DNA of 64,000 bases from Caproicibacterium sp. BJN0003 (GTDB taxonomy: Bacteria; Bacillota; Clostridia; Oscillospirales; Acutalibacteraceae): contig NZ_CP111108.1 in assembly GCF_026314295.1 (NCBI RefSeq), forward strand, positions 558,001 through 622,000, given 5' to 3'. The notes beneath the pieces are model-generated. The model made no database searches. It saw only the letters and a list, made by a program, of their open reading frames with translations, and was not told the origin of the DNA. Numbering within the stretch: position 1 is the first letter of the stretch; each line of letters opens with the position of its first letter. Position numbers and translations under genes: made by a program. This document shows, piece after piece, positions 23,622 through 34,157 of the stretch.

Positions 23622-23903
23622 ATGACTGAACCAGAAAAGAATGGAAAAACACCTCATAGCCTCACTCTGGAAAACCGACATATGATAAAAGCCACCGGCG
23701 TTGCACGGGTAGATAGTTTTGATGAAGAGACTGTGATTGCTTATACCGATTATGGGCAGCTGGTAATTAAAGGCCAAAAATTAAAAATCAGCGAGCTGAA
23801 TATGGATACGGGAAAGCTTTCAGTTGAAGGCGAAGTTGTTTCGATGACCTATGTTGCCGGGCGGGAAGATCAGGGTGGATTCTTTGCCCGCCTGTTCCGC
23901 TGA
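23622..23903 (+). CDS. yabP: Sporulation protein YabP
   Basis: 93 residues from ATG at 23622, nine bases after GAGGAGGG. The sequence HSLTLENRHMIKATGVARVD-SFDEETV and a closing GFFARLFR are typical of YabP, a spore-envelope protein related to YqfC and needed for spore formation. It overlaps the next gene by one base (TGATG), the usual yabP-yabQ arrangement. Confidence 0.93.
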   Translation: MTEPEKNGKTPHSLTLENRHMIKATGVARVDSFDEETVIAYTDYGQLVIKGQKLKISELNMDTGKLSVEGEVVSMTYVAGREDQGGFFARLFR

Positions 23904-24724
23904 TGGATACGCCTTTGTCCCAGCTGATCTGGGGAGCCGGCGCTTTTTTCATTTTGGGGGCAATTGTGGTTCCTTTTTGGGAACTTTTACAGGCCGTTTT
24001 TATTTTTGTGCATGCAAAGCGACTTTTTAGGACCGTCTTAGAGTCTGCCTTTTTAGCTTTGCTGGCACCTTTGATGATGCTTTGGGAGTTGGCTGTCAAT
24101 TATGGAGAACTGCGCTTTTTCCATTTGATCAGTGCTGCTATCTCCTTTTGGATCCTTCACCGAACAATTGGAAAATGGCTGCGCAAAATCTTTTTGGGGA
24201 TTTTATCGATCCTTAAAAAACTGATTTTTGTTCCAATTAAAAAATTAATCGAATTTTTAGGGAGAAAAATTGAAATTGTTTCTTCCTTTTTCGGAAAGAT
24301 TCGTGCGAAATTAGCGTTCTCCGTAAAAAACACCTTGAAACCAAAGCATAAAATAGTGTATAATAAAACTATCCATAATAAGGACTTAAAAAGAAAAGGA
24401 GGACAGGGCCATATGCAGGAAGTACCACCCAAAAAGAAAATTAAAAACCGAAAAAGTATCCTGCTCAGGCTTGCCCTCTTTGCTTTTGCGGTTTATGTGG
24501 TGGTGGCAGTTACGAATCAGCAGGTACAGATCAGAGAACGAAAACAGGAACTCGACCAACTGAATCATCAGGTGCAGGTGCAGGAGATTGTGAATGATGA
24601 AATTCGCCATGACCTCAGCACTTCCAGCCAGAGCGATGATTATGTAGAGCGAGTTGCCAGAGAAAGCCTAAGCCTTGCAAAACCCGGAGAACGGATTTTT
24701 GTGTGCATGGGCGGCGAACCATGA
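23903..24724 (+). CDS. yabQ: YabQ fused in frame to DivIC
   Basis: 273 residues without an internal stop. Residues 1-120 are YabQ, a spore-cortex protein with four or five membrane helices (QLIWGAGAFFILGAIVVPFW). Residues 121-170 are a basic linker and 171-273 are DivIC. In Bacillus these are separate adjacent genes. Here the yabQ stop is missing, so full translation would give a YabQ-DivIC protein. A sigma-A promoter (24335-24364), ribosome site and ATG at 24413 within the ORF should give free DivIC in growing cells. Confidence 0.8.
   Translation: MDTPLSQLIWGAGAFFILGAIVVPFWELLQAVFIFVHAKRLFRTVLESAFLALLAPLMMLWELAVNYGELRFFHLISAAISFWILHRTIGKWLRKIFLGILSILKKLIFVPIKKLIEFLGRKIEIVSSFFGKIRAKLAFSVKNTLKPKHKIVYNKTIHNKDLKRKGGQGHMQEVPPKKKIKNRKSILLRLALFAFAVYVVVAVTNQQVQIRERKQELDQLNHQVQVQEIVNDEIRHDLSTSSQSDDYVERVARESLSLAKPGERIFVCMGGEP
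24335..24364 (+). promoter_or_regulatory. Internal sigma-A promoter for divIC
   Basis: TTGAAA at 24335, 18-base spacer, TATAAT at 24359-24364, inside the yabQ-divIC reading frame and about 50 bases before the divIC start. Confidence 0.7.
24413..24724 (+). CDS. divIC: Cell-division protein DivIC/FtsB family
   Basis: 103 residues from ATG at 24413, preceded by AAAGGAGG. A basic cytoplasmic tail, one membrane helix (about 20-40; LLRLALFAFAVYVVVAV), an extracellular coiled coil (about 45-75) and the YVERVARESLSLAKPGE motif are the DivIC hallmarks. It acts with FtsL and DivIB at the septum. It is in the same frame as yabQ, see the fusion entry. yabR follows after 49 bp, as in Bacillus. Confidence 0.9.
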   Translation: MQEVPPKKKIKNRKSILLRLALFAFAVYVVVAVTNQQVQIRERKQELDQLNHQVQVQEIVNDEIRHDLSTSSQSDDYVERVARESLSLAKPGERIFVCMGGEP

Positions 24725-24773
24725 TCATGTTATCAGATATCAGACAAATTTTTGAGGAGGAAACGGACAATTT

Positions 24774-25280
24774 ATGCAGCTTGAGGTAGGAGCGGTCCTG
24801 GAAGGCAAAGTTACAGGGATCACGAAATTTGGTGCATTTGTAGAATTACCCGAAGGGCACACTGGAATGGTGCATATTTCTGAAATTGCACCGACTTTTG
24901 TACAGGATATCCACGAATTTGTTTCTGAAGGGCAGACCGTAAAGGTAAAAGTGCTCAATATCACAGAAGAGGGAAAGATCAGCCTTTCTATGAAGAGACT
25001 GATGGCTCCTCAGCAGGGACGCGAAGGTCAAGGCGCTGGGCGCCCGAGACAGTCACGTCCGCCTCGTCCGCAGCGCCCGCATATTTCTATGCAGAGCGCC
25101 GGCCGTCCCGGCAATTTTGAATGGCAGCCAAGGTCGGCTCCGGAGTCTGCTTCCTTTGAAGATATGATGTCTCATTTTAAACAGACGAGCGATGAGAAAA
25201 TTTCAGATCTTAAACGGGTTACTGAAAACAAACGCGGAGGCGGAGGAGGATTCTCGCACCGCGGTGGCTCTAAATCATAA
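24774..25280 (+). CDS. yabR: S1 RNA-binding domain protein YabR
   Basis: 168 residues. An S1 domain (about 5-75; GAVLEGKVTGITKFGAFVEL and GMVHISEIA) is followed by a proline/arginine/glycine-rich low-complexity tail (about 80-168). S1 proteins bind RNA; YabR/GSP13 associates with ribosomes in Bacillus. Its position after divIC is conserved. The start has GAGGAGG upstream. Confidence 0.92.
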   Translation: MQLEVGAVLEGKVTGITKFGAFVELPEGHTGMVHISEIAPTFVQDIHEFVSEGQTVKVKVLNITEEGKISLSMKRLMAPQQGREGQGAGRPRQSRPPRPQRPHISMQSAGRPGNFEWQPRSAPESASFEDMMSHFKQTSDEKISDLKRVTENKRGGGGGFSHRGGSKS

Positions 25281-25337
25281 TAAGAATAGGCGGAAAGCTT
25301 TGCAGAAAGTGGATTTTTGCTTTTCTTTCTGCCTTTC

Positions 25338-25371
25338 ATCGGGATTGCCCGGAGGCAGTCCCGATTTTTTT
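25338..25371 (+). terminator. Terminator after yabR
   Basis: ATCGGGATTGCC pairs with GGCAGTCCCGAT, tetraloop CGGA-like, then TTTTTTT. The ribosome site of the next gene starts right after the T-run, so that gene depends on read-through or a promoter inside yabR. Confidence 0.85.
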
Positions 25372-25383
25372 GCAGGAGGAATT

Positions 25384-26568
25384 ATGCTCTTTATTCATTG
25401 TGAACTTTATCCGATGGAGGGGCCGGTCATTTCGGATGGTTGGATCGAAACAAAAGGCCCTCGAATCGAAAAAATAGGGGAAATGCCGGCGCCTTCCGGA
25501 TGCGGTCGAGTTGTAGACTGCAAAGGTGCAAAAGTTTATCCCGGATTTGTAGACGCTCATACCCATCTTGGAATGTGGGAAGATGCGCTCACTTTTGAAG
25601 GGGACGACGGCAACGAAGAGACCGATCCGGTTACGCCTCAGCTGCGTGCGATCGATGCCGTAAATCCGCGGGACCGCTGCTTTACGGATGCGTTGGAAGC
25701 CGGTATCACAACGGTGGTGACCGGCCCGGGCAGTGCAAATCCGATCGGCGGTCAGATGGCAGCTTTAAAAACATATGGAGACTGTATTGATGAGATGATC
25801 GTAAAGGCACCGTTGGCAATCAAAATGGCACTGGGAGAAAATCCGAAAACCGTTTATCATGGAAAAGATCGCACTCCTTCTACCCGTATGGCAACAGCGG
25901 CCTTAATACGGGAAGAACTTTTTAAGGCACAAAGATATTTGAGCGACCTTAAAAGAAGTGAAAAAGATGAAGATGTCGATCCACCGGAATTTGATATCAA
26001 ATCGGAAGCGCTGATTCCAGCGCTGCAAAGGAAGATCCAAGTGCATTTTCATGCGCATCGCGCCGATGATATTTTTACCGCGATTCGGATTGCAGAGGAA
26101 TTTCATCTGGATTATGTGATCATTCACGGAACGGAAGGCTATGAGATTGCAAAGGCGCTTCGGAAAAAGAAAGCCCGCATTCTTTCCGGACCATTTTTTA
26201 CAGATCGCAGCAAACCGGAACTGCACGATCAAACGCCGGCAAATCCCGGAATTCTTGAAAAATTTGGGGTCCCGACGGCAATCGTAACAGATCACCCGGT
26301 GATTCCGTTACAGTATCTGACGATGTGTGCAGGCCTTGCGATGCGGGAGGGAATGAGTCGTGAAGGCGCATTGCGTGCTATTACGCTTACGCCTGCAGAA
26401 ATCTGTGGAATTTCAGACCGTGTGGGAAGTCTTCTTCCCGGAAAAGATGCTGATCTTGTTTTCTTTTTTGGCGACCCGCTTTCCGGATATGAAAAACCAG
26501 CGGCGGTGGTTGCTGGAGGAAAAATTATTTTTGAACATTTTAATGAAAATTCGGATTCAGAACAATAA
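25384..26568 (+). CDS. Amidohydrolase family protein (imidazolonepropionase-like)
   Basis: 394 residues from ATG at 25384 with GCAGGAGG upstream; a longer frame through yabR was rejected. Metal ligands of the amidohydrolase barrel are visible: DAHTHLG (about residues 58-64), HFHAHRADD, IIHGTE and TDHPV. Substrate unknown; relatives act on imidazolone, dipeptides or cyclic amides. A clostridial protein often labelled only 'amidohydrolase'. It ends 23 bp before the fumarase subunit and is probably co-transcribed. Confidence 0.88.
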   Translation: MLFIHCELYPMEGPVISDGWIETKGPRIEKIGEMPAPSGCGRVVDCKGAKVYPGFVDAHTHLGMWEDALTFEGDDGNEETDPVTPQLRAIDAVNPRDRCFTDALEAGITTVVTGPGSANPIGGQMAALKTYGDCIDEMIVKAPLAIKMALGENPKTVYHGKDRTPSTRMATAALIREELFKAQRYLSDLKRSEKDEDVDPPEFDIKSEALIPALQRKIQVHFHAHRADDIFTAIRIAEEFHLDYVIIHGTEGYEIAKALRKKKARILSGPFFTDRSKPELHDQTPANPGILEKFGVPTAIVTDHPVIPLQYLTMCAGLAMREGMSREGALRAITLTPAEICGISDRVGSLLPGKDADLVFFFGDPLSGYEKPAAVVAGGKIIFEHFNENSDSEQ

Positions 26569-26591
26569 ATTAAAAAAAGGAGACCGATAAT

Positions 26592-27431
26592 ATGAGAGAA
26601 GTTGATACAGCACAAATTACAGATACCGTGGCAAGACTTTGCATAGAAGCAAACCGGGAGCTTCCGAAAGATCTGGAAAAGCTGATTCGGACAAAATGTG
26701 GCGTGGAGACTTCTCCGATGGGAAAGAGCATTTTGTGCGATCTATGCAGTAATATGGATGCTGCAAGAGAATTCGGAGTTCCGGTGTGCCAGGATACCGG
26801 GATGGCGGTCATCTTTGCAGAGGTCGGGCAGGAAGTTCATTTAAATGGCGATTTTGAAGAAGCCATCAATGCCGGTGTGCGCAAAGGATATGTAGAGGGG
26901 CTTCTTCGCTGTTCCGTTGTGAAAGACCCGATTCGCAGAGGGAATACCAACGATAACACTCCTGCAATTCTGCATACTCGTTTGGTGCCGGGAGATAAAA
27001 TCAAATTGACAGTGGCACCAAAGGGATTTGGAAGCGAAAACATGAGCCGGATCAAAATGTTTTTTCCGTCTGCAACAGAAGATGATTTGGTTCAGTTTGC
27101 AGTGGACAGCGTAAAAGCGGCAGGAAGCAATCCTTGCCCTCCGGTAGTGGTCGGCATCGGCATTGGAGGCGATTTCGAAAAGTGTGCACTTCTTGCAAAG
27201 CAGGCACTCTGTCGCCCGGTTTCCGAAAAGAACAAAGATCCATATTATGCTTCTCTGGAAGAAAAAATACTTGGAAAAATCAATGAACTCAATATTGGGC
27301 CGCAGGGTTTCGGTGGAAAAGTAACGGCGCTGGCGGTTGCGATTGAGCAGTTTCCAACTCACATTGCTGGTCTTCCGATGGCAGTCAATATGGGCTGCCA
27401 TGTGACCCGCCATGCCAGCTGTACTTTGTAA
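26592..27431 (+). CDS. Fumarate hydratase class I, alpha subunit
   Basis: 279 residues. Motifs VPVCQDTGMAVIFAEVGQ (first iron-sulfur cysteine), RRGNTNDNTPAI, VVVGIGIGGDFEKCALLAKQ and NMGCHVTRHASC are those of the two-subunit, iron-sulfur fumarase/tartrate dehydratase alpha chain. The beta chain is normally the next gene, but hpf follows instead. The beta chain may lie elsewhere on the chromosome. It would interconvert fumarate and malate. Confidence 0.92.
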   Translation: MREVDTAQITDTVARLCIEANRELPKDLEKLIRTKCGVETSPMGKSILCDLCSNMDAAREFGVPVCQDTGMAVIFAEVGQEVHLNGDFEEAINAGVRKGYVEGLLRCSVVKDPIRRGNTNDNTPAILHTRLVPGDKIKLTVAPKGFGSENMSRIKMFFPSATEDDLVQFAVDSVKAAGSNPCPPVVVGIGIGGDFEKCALLAKQALCRPVSEKNKDPYYASLEEKILGKINELNIGPQGFGGKVTALAVAIEQFPTHIAGLPMAVNMGCHVTRHASCTL

Positions 27432-27512
27432 TTTTTAAAAAATTATTAATTTTTCACAAATACGAGAAAATCACTTTTATTATTTTGGCATATATGCTAT
27501 ATTATAACCAAG

Positions 27513-27529
27513 AAAACGCAAAGCGTTTT
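27513..27529 (+). promoter_or_regulatory. Hairpin in the hpf leader
   Basis: AAAACGC, AAA, GCGTTTT lie 30 bases before the hpf start, with TATAAC-like bases upstream at 27503. Not followed by a T-run, so probably regulatory or an mRNA-stabilising stem. Confidence 0.35.
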
Positions 27530-27557
27530 CGCTGAAAAGATAAAGGAGATGTTCTGA

Positions 27558-28097
27558 ATGAAAGTCACCATTATTGGACGAAAGGTTAATCTTCGCGATA
27601 ATTTTAAAGAGCTTGCGACTAAGAAACTAAGTCGATTTAACCGCATTTTTGATGAAGATGCGCAGGCAAAAGTAGTGGTCACTTTAGAGAAGAACCGTCA
27701 GACTGTGGAAATTACGATTCAAAACCGCGGAATCTTTTATCGTGCTGAAGATACAGAGCAGGAAATGAATGATGCTCTGGATCAGGTAATCAGCGCTTTG
27801 GGGCGTCAGATCCGCAAGAACAAATCGAAATTGGACAAAGCGGTTCATACGGCGGCTATTGATCAATATATTGCCGATTATGCACCACAAGAGAAAACTG
27901 ATAAAGAAGAGGAATATAAAGTTGTGCGCAGTAAACACTTCTTTGTAAAGCCCCTTTCTGTAGAAGAAGCGATCCTCCAGATGAACATGTTGGGACATCA
28001 GTTCTTTATGTTCCGCAATGAACACACGGGAGAGGTCAATGTCGTTTATAAACGCCGCGACGGAAATTACGGCTTTTTGGAGCCGAACGGCGAATAA
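27558..28097 (+). CDS. hpf: Ribosome hibernation promoting factor, long form
   Basis: 179 residues. The N-terminal domain (about 1-100; KVTIIGRKVNLRDNFKELAT) resembles YfiA/HPF and binds the decoding centre. A linker leads to the C-terminal dimerisation domain (about 125-179; VVRSKHFFVKPLSVEEAILQ, then MNMLGHQFFMFRN). The long form drives 100S ribosome dimer formation in resting Firmicutes. The start has AAAGGAG upstream, and a terminator follows. Confidence 0.96.
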   Translation: MKVTIIGRKVNLRDNFKELATKKLSRFNRIFDEDAQAKVVVTLEKNRQTVEITIQNRGIFYRAEDTEQEMNDALDQVISALGRQIRKNKSKLDKAVHTAAIDQYIADYAPQEKTDKEEEYKVVRSKHFFVKPLSVEEAILQMNMLGHQFFMFRNEHTGEVNVVYKRRDGNYGFLEPNGE

Positions 28098-28114
28098 AAG
28101 CTGAGTTTATGTCC

Positions 28115-28151
28115 GGCAGGGGCGCTCTTTTGTCAGCGTCCCTGCCTTTTT
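28115..28151 (+). terminator. Terminator of hpf
   Basis: GGCAGGGGCGCT pairs with AGCGTCCCTGCC, then TTTTTC. Confidence 0.88.
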
Positions 28152-28176
28152 CTGAATTTTTATCAATGGAGGTTTT

Positions 28177-29325
28177 ATGGAACAATTTGAATTGTGCTGT
28201 CCCTGCATTTTAGGGGTAGAAGGGCTGGTGGCAAACGAGCTGCGCAGAATGGAAATGCAGAATGTTCGTCCCCAAAACGGAAAGGTGATTTTTTCAGGAG
28301 ATGAAAGAAGCCTTGTTCGTGCAAACTTGAATTCCAGATATAGCGAGCGGGTACAGGTATTGATGGGAACATTTCCTTCAAAGACTTTCGATCAGCTTTT
28401 TGAAGGAGTGAAAGCTTTGCCGTGGGAACGGTGGATCGGAAAAGAGGATGCGTTTCCGGTAAAAGGGAGAATCCTTTCGAGCCAACTCAGTAGTTTGCCG
28501 AGCTGCCAGAAAATTATAAAAAAGGCGATCGTGGAACGGCTGAAATCAAAATATCGGGTGGATTGGTTCCACGAGACAGGAACTCTTTACCAGATCCAGT
28601 TTTTGCTGATGAAAGATCAGATCAGCTTGATGATTGATACCAGCGGAGCAGGACTTCATAAGCGCGGTTATCGTCAGAATGCGGCAGAAGCGCCCATTAA
28701 AGAGACTTTAGCTGCTGCAATGGTCGATTTGAGCCGAGTCCATTCGGATGCGAATTTTATTGATCCCTGCTGCGGCTCCGGTACGATTTTAATTGAGGCT
28801 GCTATGTATGCAATGAATATTGCTCCGGGGATGCAGCGGCGTTTTTCCGCTGAACATTGGAAAAATATAGATGGAAAACTTTGGCAGGAGGAACGCGATC
28901 GTGCCCGCTCGCTGGTATTGCGGGATGCAGCTTTTGAGGCACACGGCTTTGATATTGACAAAGCGGCGGTAGATCTTGCATTGGACAATGCAAAAAAAGC
29001 CGGCGTGATCGGTCATGTTCATGTGGAAAGTCGGGACTTGCATGATTTTCAGCCGCTGGGGGATTTTGGATGTGTCATTTGCAATCCGCCTTATGGAGAG
29101 CGTCTGCTCGATCTTGATCAGGCAGAAGAACTTTACCGCACGATGGGAAAGGCTTTTGTTCCAAAACATGGGTGGAGTTATGGAATCATTTCTCCTGATG
29201 AGACGTTTGAAGAATGCTTTGGACGTAAAGCGGACCGCCGCCGTAAACTTTATAATGGAATGATTAAGTGCCAATACTATCAGTATTTTCGGACACCAAA
29301 GGAAGAATCATTTTCAAATTTTTAA
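28177..29325 (+). CDS. THUMP-domain rRNA/tRNA guanine methyltransferase (RlmL-N/YpsC type)
   Basis: 382 residues. A THUMP RNA-binding domain (about 45-155) precedes a Rossmann methyltransferase (about 165-370) with FIDPCCGSGTILIEAAMYA (SAM site) and NPPYGER, the N2-guanine methyltransferase motif. Likely methylates a guanine of 23S rRNA; the exact target cannot be told from sequence. The start has TGGAGG upstream. The acetyltransferase gene follows 43 bp later. Confidence 0.92.
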   Translation: MEQFELCCPCILGVEGLVANELRRMEMQNVRPQNGKVIFSGDERSLVRANLNSRYSERVQVLMGTFPSKTFDQLFEGVKALPWERWIGKEDAFPVKGRILSSQLSSLPSCQKIIKKAIVERLKSKYRVDWFHETGTLYQIQFLLMKDQISLMIDTSGAGLHKRGYRQNAAEAPIKETLAAAMVDLSRVHSDANFIDPCCGSGTILIEAAMYAMNIAPGMQRRFSAEHWKNIDGKLWQEERDRARSLVLRDAAFEAHGFDIDKAAVDLALDNAKKAGVIGHVHVESRDLHDFQPLGDFGCVICNPPYGERLLDLDQAEELYRTMGKAFVPKHGWSYGIISPDETFEECFGRKADRRRKLYNGMIKCQYYQYFRTPKEESFSNF

Positions 29326-29368
29326 AAGAGGGTAGTAGGCTTTAAGATACGTGTTTTGGAGGGAGAAA

Positions 29369-29863
29369 ATGATTCGTCCACTGCAAAGTAAGGATATGGA
29401 TATTGTTTGCGATATCGTCAATGATAATTGGAAATCTGTTTATGCAGATTATATAAACAAAGAACTGCTTGGGGAAAAGGGATGCGCCGACAGAAAAGAA
29501 AGATTGAAGAAAGACTTTCTTTCCGGCAGGCTGGAAAATTATATCTATGAGCAAGATCACCAAGTGGTTGCTTTATTGTCCATTGGCCCATCGGAAGATC
29601 CTGATAAAAAAGGTTCTTTCGAAGTTTGGCGCATTTATTTGAAAAAAGCGTTTCAGCGGCAGAGAATTGGTTCGGATTTGATTCGCTTTGCAGAAGCACA
29701 GGCCCAAAAAGAAGGCTTTCGGGAGATCGTAATTTGGGCGTTTCAGAAAAATACGTCGGCCGTCGCTTTTTATCAAAAAAATGGATATCAAGTTGATCAG
29801 ACAAAGTACTTGGACAAGCCTTTTTTCGCATACGGGGTACGGCTTCAGAAAACACTTTTATAA
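29369..29863 (+). CDS. GNAT family N-acetyltransferase
   Basis: 164 residues from ATG at 29369, after GGAGGGAG. The acetyl-CoA site appears as LKKAFQRQRIGSDLIRFAEA (Q/RxxGxG-like, about 92-111) and the fold ends in FYQKNGYQVD, typical of GNAT enzymes. The substrate is unknown. Terminator follows within 2 bp. Confidence 0.88.
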   Translation: MIRPLQSKDMDIVCDIVNDNWKSVYADYINKELLGEKGCADRKERLKKDFLSGRLENYIYEQDHQVVALLSIGPSEDPDKKGSFEVWRIYLKKAFQRQRIGSDLIRFAEAQAQKEGFREIVIWAFQKNTSAVAFYQKNGYQVDQTKYLDKPFFAYGVRLQKTLL

Positions 29864-29864
29864 T

Positions 29865-29902
29865 AAAAAGAGCAGCAGAAAATTTTCTGCTGCTCTTTTT
29901 TG
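29865..29902 (+). terminator. Terminator before groESL
   Basis: AAAGAGCAGCAGAA and TTCTGCTGCTCTTT form a nearly loopless long stem followed by TTTTTT. Confidence 0.92.
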
Positions 29903-29965
29903 CGGCTGGGAAAATTCGTTAATTGTAAATAATTTATGAAATCGAAAATTTCTGTGAAAAACCCC

Positions 29966-29994
29966 TTGATTTTTTCGACACAAGCCGTTACAAT
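29966..29994 (+). promoter_or_regulatory. Sigma-A promoter of groESL
   Basis: TTGATT at 29966, 17-base spacer, TACAAT at 29989-29994, directly before the CIRCE operator. Confidence 0.85.
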
Positions 29995-29998
29995 AAGT

Positions 29999-30025
29999 TT
30001 AGCACTCAAGGATAAAGAGTGCTAA
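29999..30025 (+). promoter_or_regulatory. CIRCE operator (HrcA site)
   Basis: TTAGCACTC, nine bases, GAGTGCTAA: a perfect match to the CIRCE consensus. HrcA binds it and represses groESL until heat stress. It overlaps the transcription start region. Confidence 0.98.
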
Positions 30026-30052
30026 AAACAGTAATCTATGCTTTATTTTTAA

Positions 30053-30352
<300 letters not shown>

Positions 30353-30367
30353 TTCATCTGATCATAA

Positions 30368-32014
<1,647 letters not shown>

Positions 32015-32048
32015 TTTTGAAACCATGAAATAAATTCTCATTGATTAA

Positions 32049-32087
32049 AAAACTCCGACAGCTTTTTATAGCTGCCGGAGTTTTTTT
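32049..32087 (+). terminator. Terminator of groESL
   Basis: AAAACTCCGACAGC pairs with GCTGCCGGAGTTTT, then TTTTTG. Confidence 0.9.
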
Positions 32088-32107
32088 GCTTTTTAAAGAG
32101 TTCTAAA

Positions 32108-32130
32108 TTACATTTAACTTCGTTTTAACA
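32108..32130 (+). promoter_or_regulatory. Possible Pho box upstream of pstS
   Basis: TTTAAC recurs at 32113 and 32124, 11 bases apart, matching the TTAACA-type repeats bound by PhoP in Bacillus. A TAGAAT -10-like sequence lies just downstream. phoP-phoR are encoded in the same cluster. Confidence 0.5.
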
Positions 32131-32199
32131 TTGTATCGATAGAATAGCATCGTACAAAAGGAAAATAATAAAATAAAAAAACGAGGAGACAAAGCGATT

Positions 32200-33141
32200 A
32201 TGAAAAAAATGGTTGGCTTTATATTATCGGTTTTACTGGTATCTTCTACTTTAGCTGGATGCGGTCAAAACACTGCATCGGGAAGCAGTACAGCTTCTGG
32301 AGCAGCAAGCACTACAGCGTCAAAATCAGGAGCGGCGGATATTAGCGGAACCATTACAGGATCTGGATCAAGCGCCCTTTTGCCGTTGGCACAGGATGCT
32401 GCAAAGGCATTCAAAGGGAAATATCCAAATGTTTCAATTACCCTGAATGCCGGAGGCTCCGGAGACGGATTAAAGCAGGTTTCTGATGGATCCGTCAACA
32501 TCGGAAATTCCGATGTTGAAGCCGCGTCGAAATTAACGGCTGATCAGGCGAAAGAATTGGTGGATCATAAAGTCTGCGTTGTTACAATGGCGCCGATTGT
32601 TAACAAGGATGTCGGAATTACAAACTTGACAAAAGAACAGTTGATTTCTATTTTTACCGCTCAAATCACCAACTGGAAAGACGTTGGCGGCCCAGATGAA
32701 GCGATCGTGCTGGTGACCCGTCCGACTACCTCCGGAACGAGAGCTTTATTTACGCAATATGCACTAAATGGCAATCAGGAAGCCAGCAATGCTGCACTTG
32801 AAACCGATAATTCCGGTACTCTTATGAAATCGGTGGAAGAAAATAAAGGGGCCATCGGATATGTGGCACTGAGCTATTTAGTTGGAGACAATGCAAATCA
32901 GGTAACAGCGGTTGCAATCGACGGAGCTGCACCAACTTTGGAAAACACTTATAACGGAAAATATCCGGTTTGGGGATATGAGCACATGTATACCAAAGGG
33001 GAAGCTACCGGTGCAGTAAAAGAATATCTCGACTTTATTTGCTCGGATGAGTACGGCCAGAAGATGGAACAACTTGGTTATGGTATTACTGCTAAAATGG
33101 ATTCATCGGTTACCTCCAGCCGTGATGCTGCAGCTAAATAA
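32200..33141 (+). CDS. pstS: Phosphate ABC transporter substrate-binding lipoprotein
   Basis: 313 residues. A lipoprotein signal peptide ends at STLAGC (lipid-modified Cys about 21), followed by a Ser/Ala/Thr-rich linker. GSGSSALLPLAQDAAKAF, NAGGSGDGLKQVSDG and TRPTTSGTRALF are phosphate-contact motifs of PstS. It captures phosphate outside the membrane. First gene of pst-pho; the gap to pstC is about 100 bp. The start has ACGAGGAG upstream. Confidence 0.95.
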   Translation: MKKMVGFILSVLLVSSTLAGCGQNTASGSSTASGAASTTASKSGAADISGTITGSGSSALLPLAQDAAKAFKGKYPNVSITLNAGGSGDGLKQVSDGSVNIGNSDVEAASKLTADQAKELVDHKVCVVTMAPIVNKDVGITNLTKEQLISIFTAQITNWKDVGGPDEAIVLVTRPTTSGTRALFTQYALNGNQEASNAALETDNSGTLMKSVEENKGAIGYVALSYLVGDNANQVTAVAIDGAAPTLENTYNGKYPVWGYEHMYTKGEATGAVKEYLDFICSDEYGQKMEQLGYGITAKMDSSVTSSRDAAAK

Positions 33142-33245
33142 GGCTTTTCAAAATAAAAATTTGTGCTTTTAAACAAATTGGAATCGGAAAGTTCAGACGG
33201 AAAATTTGTTCGTCTGAACTTTTCACATATAAAATGGAGTGCTTT

Positions 33246-34157
33246 ATGAATAAAAGAATTTCGGGGCATATCCGAAAGGAATATGCAGGGCGAACCGTTG
33301 TAACTATTTTCGGCGTTTTTATGATTGCAGTAACCTTTGCAATCGGAATTTTTCTTTCTGCAAAGGGAATAGGAACCTTTGTCCAATATCAACATTCGGT
33401 TAGTGAGTTTCTTTTTTCCTCAAACTGGAGTCCGATGGATGATTTTATAGGAGGCGGTCACGTCGGTGCTGCAATCTTTATTGTTGGTTCACTTGCTACC
33501 TGTGGACTGGCGCTGGTGATTGCGGTCCCCTTTAGCTTAGTCTCTGCAATTTTTATTACCGAAATTGCGCCGGATTTTGGGAAAAATTTTTTTCGACCGG
33601 CCATTGAAATCTTTGTCGGAATTCCATCTGTCGTTTATGGATGGGTCGGACTTTCCGTCTTAGTCCCAACAATTCGAACGGTTTTTCATCAGCCAATGGG
33701 ATATGGCGTCCTTGCTTCTGCAATCGTTTTGGCAGTGATGATTTTTCCATCCATTACAACAGTGGCAGCCGATGCAATTCAAAGCGTCCCGGACAGTTAT
33801 CGGGAAGCGGCCTATGGGATGGGTTCCACACGCTGGCAGACCATTTATCGAATTGTCGTCCCCAATGCACGGTCCGGAATCCTGACAGGAATTATTCTCG
33901 GCCTTGCACGCGCCTTTGGAGAAGCTCTTGCAGTTGCGATGGTGATCGGCCAAATGAAAGCTTTTCCAAAATCGATTTTTTCACCGACTTCAAACCTTAC
34001 CGCGACAATCGCTTCTAATATGGGAGGTGCTGCTGAGGGCGGAGAATATAATACGGCACTTTGGACAATGGCGCTGCTGCTTTTCCTGATTTCTCTGCTC
34101 TTTATTTTTCTGATTCATTTGATTTCAAGCAGAAAGGAGAAAATCAATGCACAATAA
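33246..34157 (+). CDS. pstC: Phosphate ABC transporter permease PstC
   Basis: 303 residues from ATG at 33246; six membrane helices. Family motifs VAVPFSLVSAIFITE-like loop, VGIPSVVYGWVGL and the EAA loop YREAAYGMGSTRWQTIYRIV (about 190-209). An in-frame codon at 33234 overlaps the GGAG ribosome site and was rejected. It pairs with PstA, which starts 11 bases before its stop. Confidence 0.95.
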   Translation: MNKRISGHIRKEYAGRTVVTIFGVFMIAVTFAIGIFLSAKGIGTFVQYQHSVSEFLFSSNWSPMDDFIGGGHVGAAIFIVGSLATCGLALVIAVPFSLVSAIFITEIAPDFGKNFFRPAIEIFVGIPSVVYGWVGLSVLVPTIRTVFHQPMGYGVLASAIVLAVMIFPSITTVAADAIQSVPDSYREAAYGMGSTRWQTIYRIVVPNARSGILTGIILGLARAFGEALAVAMVIGQMKAFPKSIFSPTSNLTATIASNMGGAAEGGEYNTALWTMALLLFLISLLFIFLIHLISSRKEKINAQ

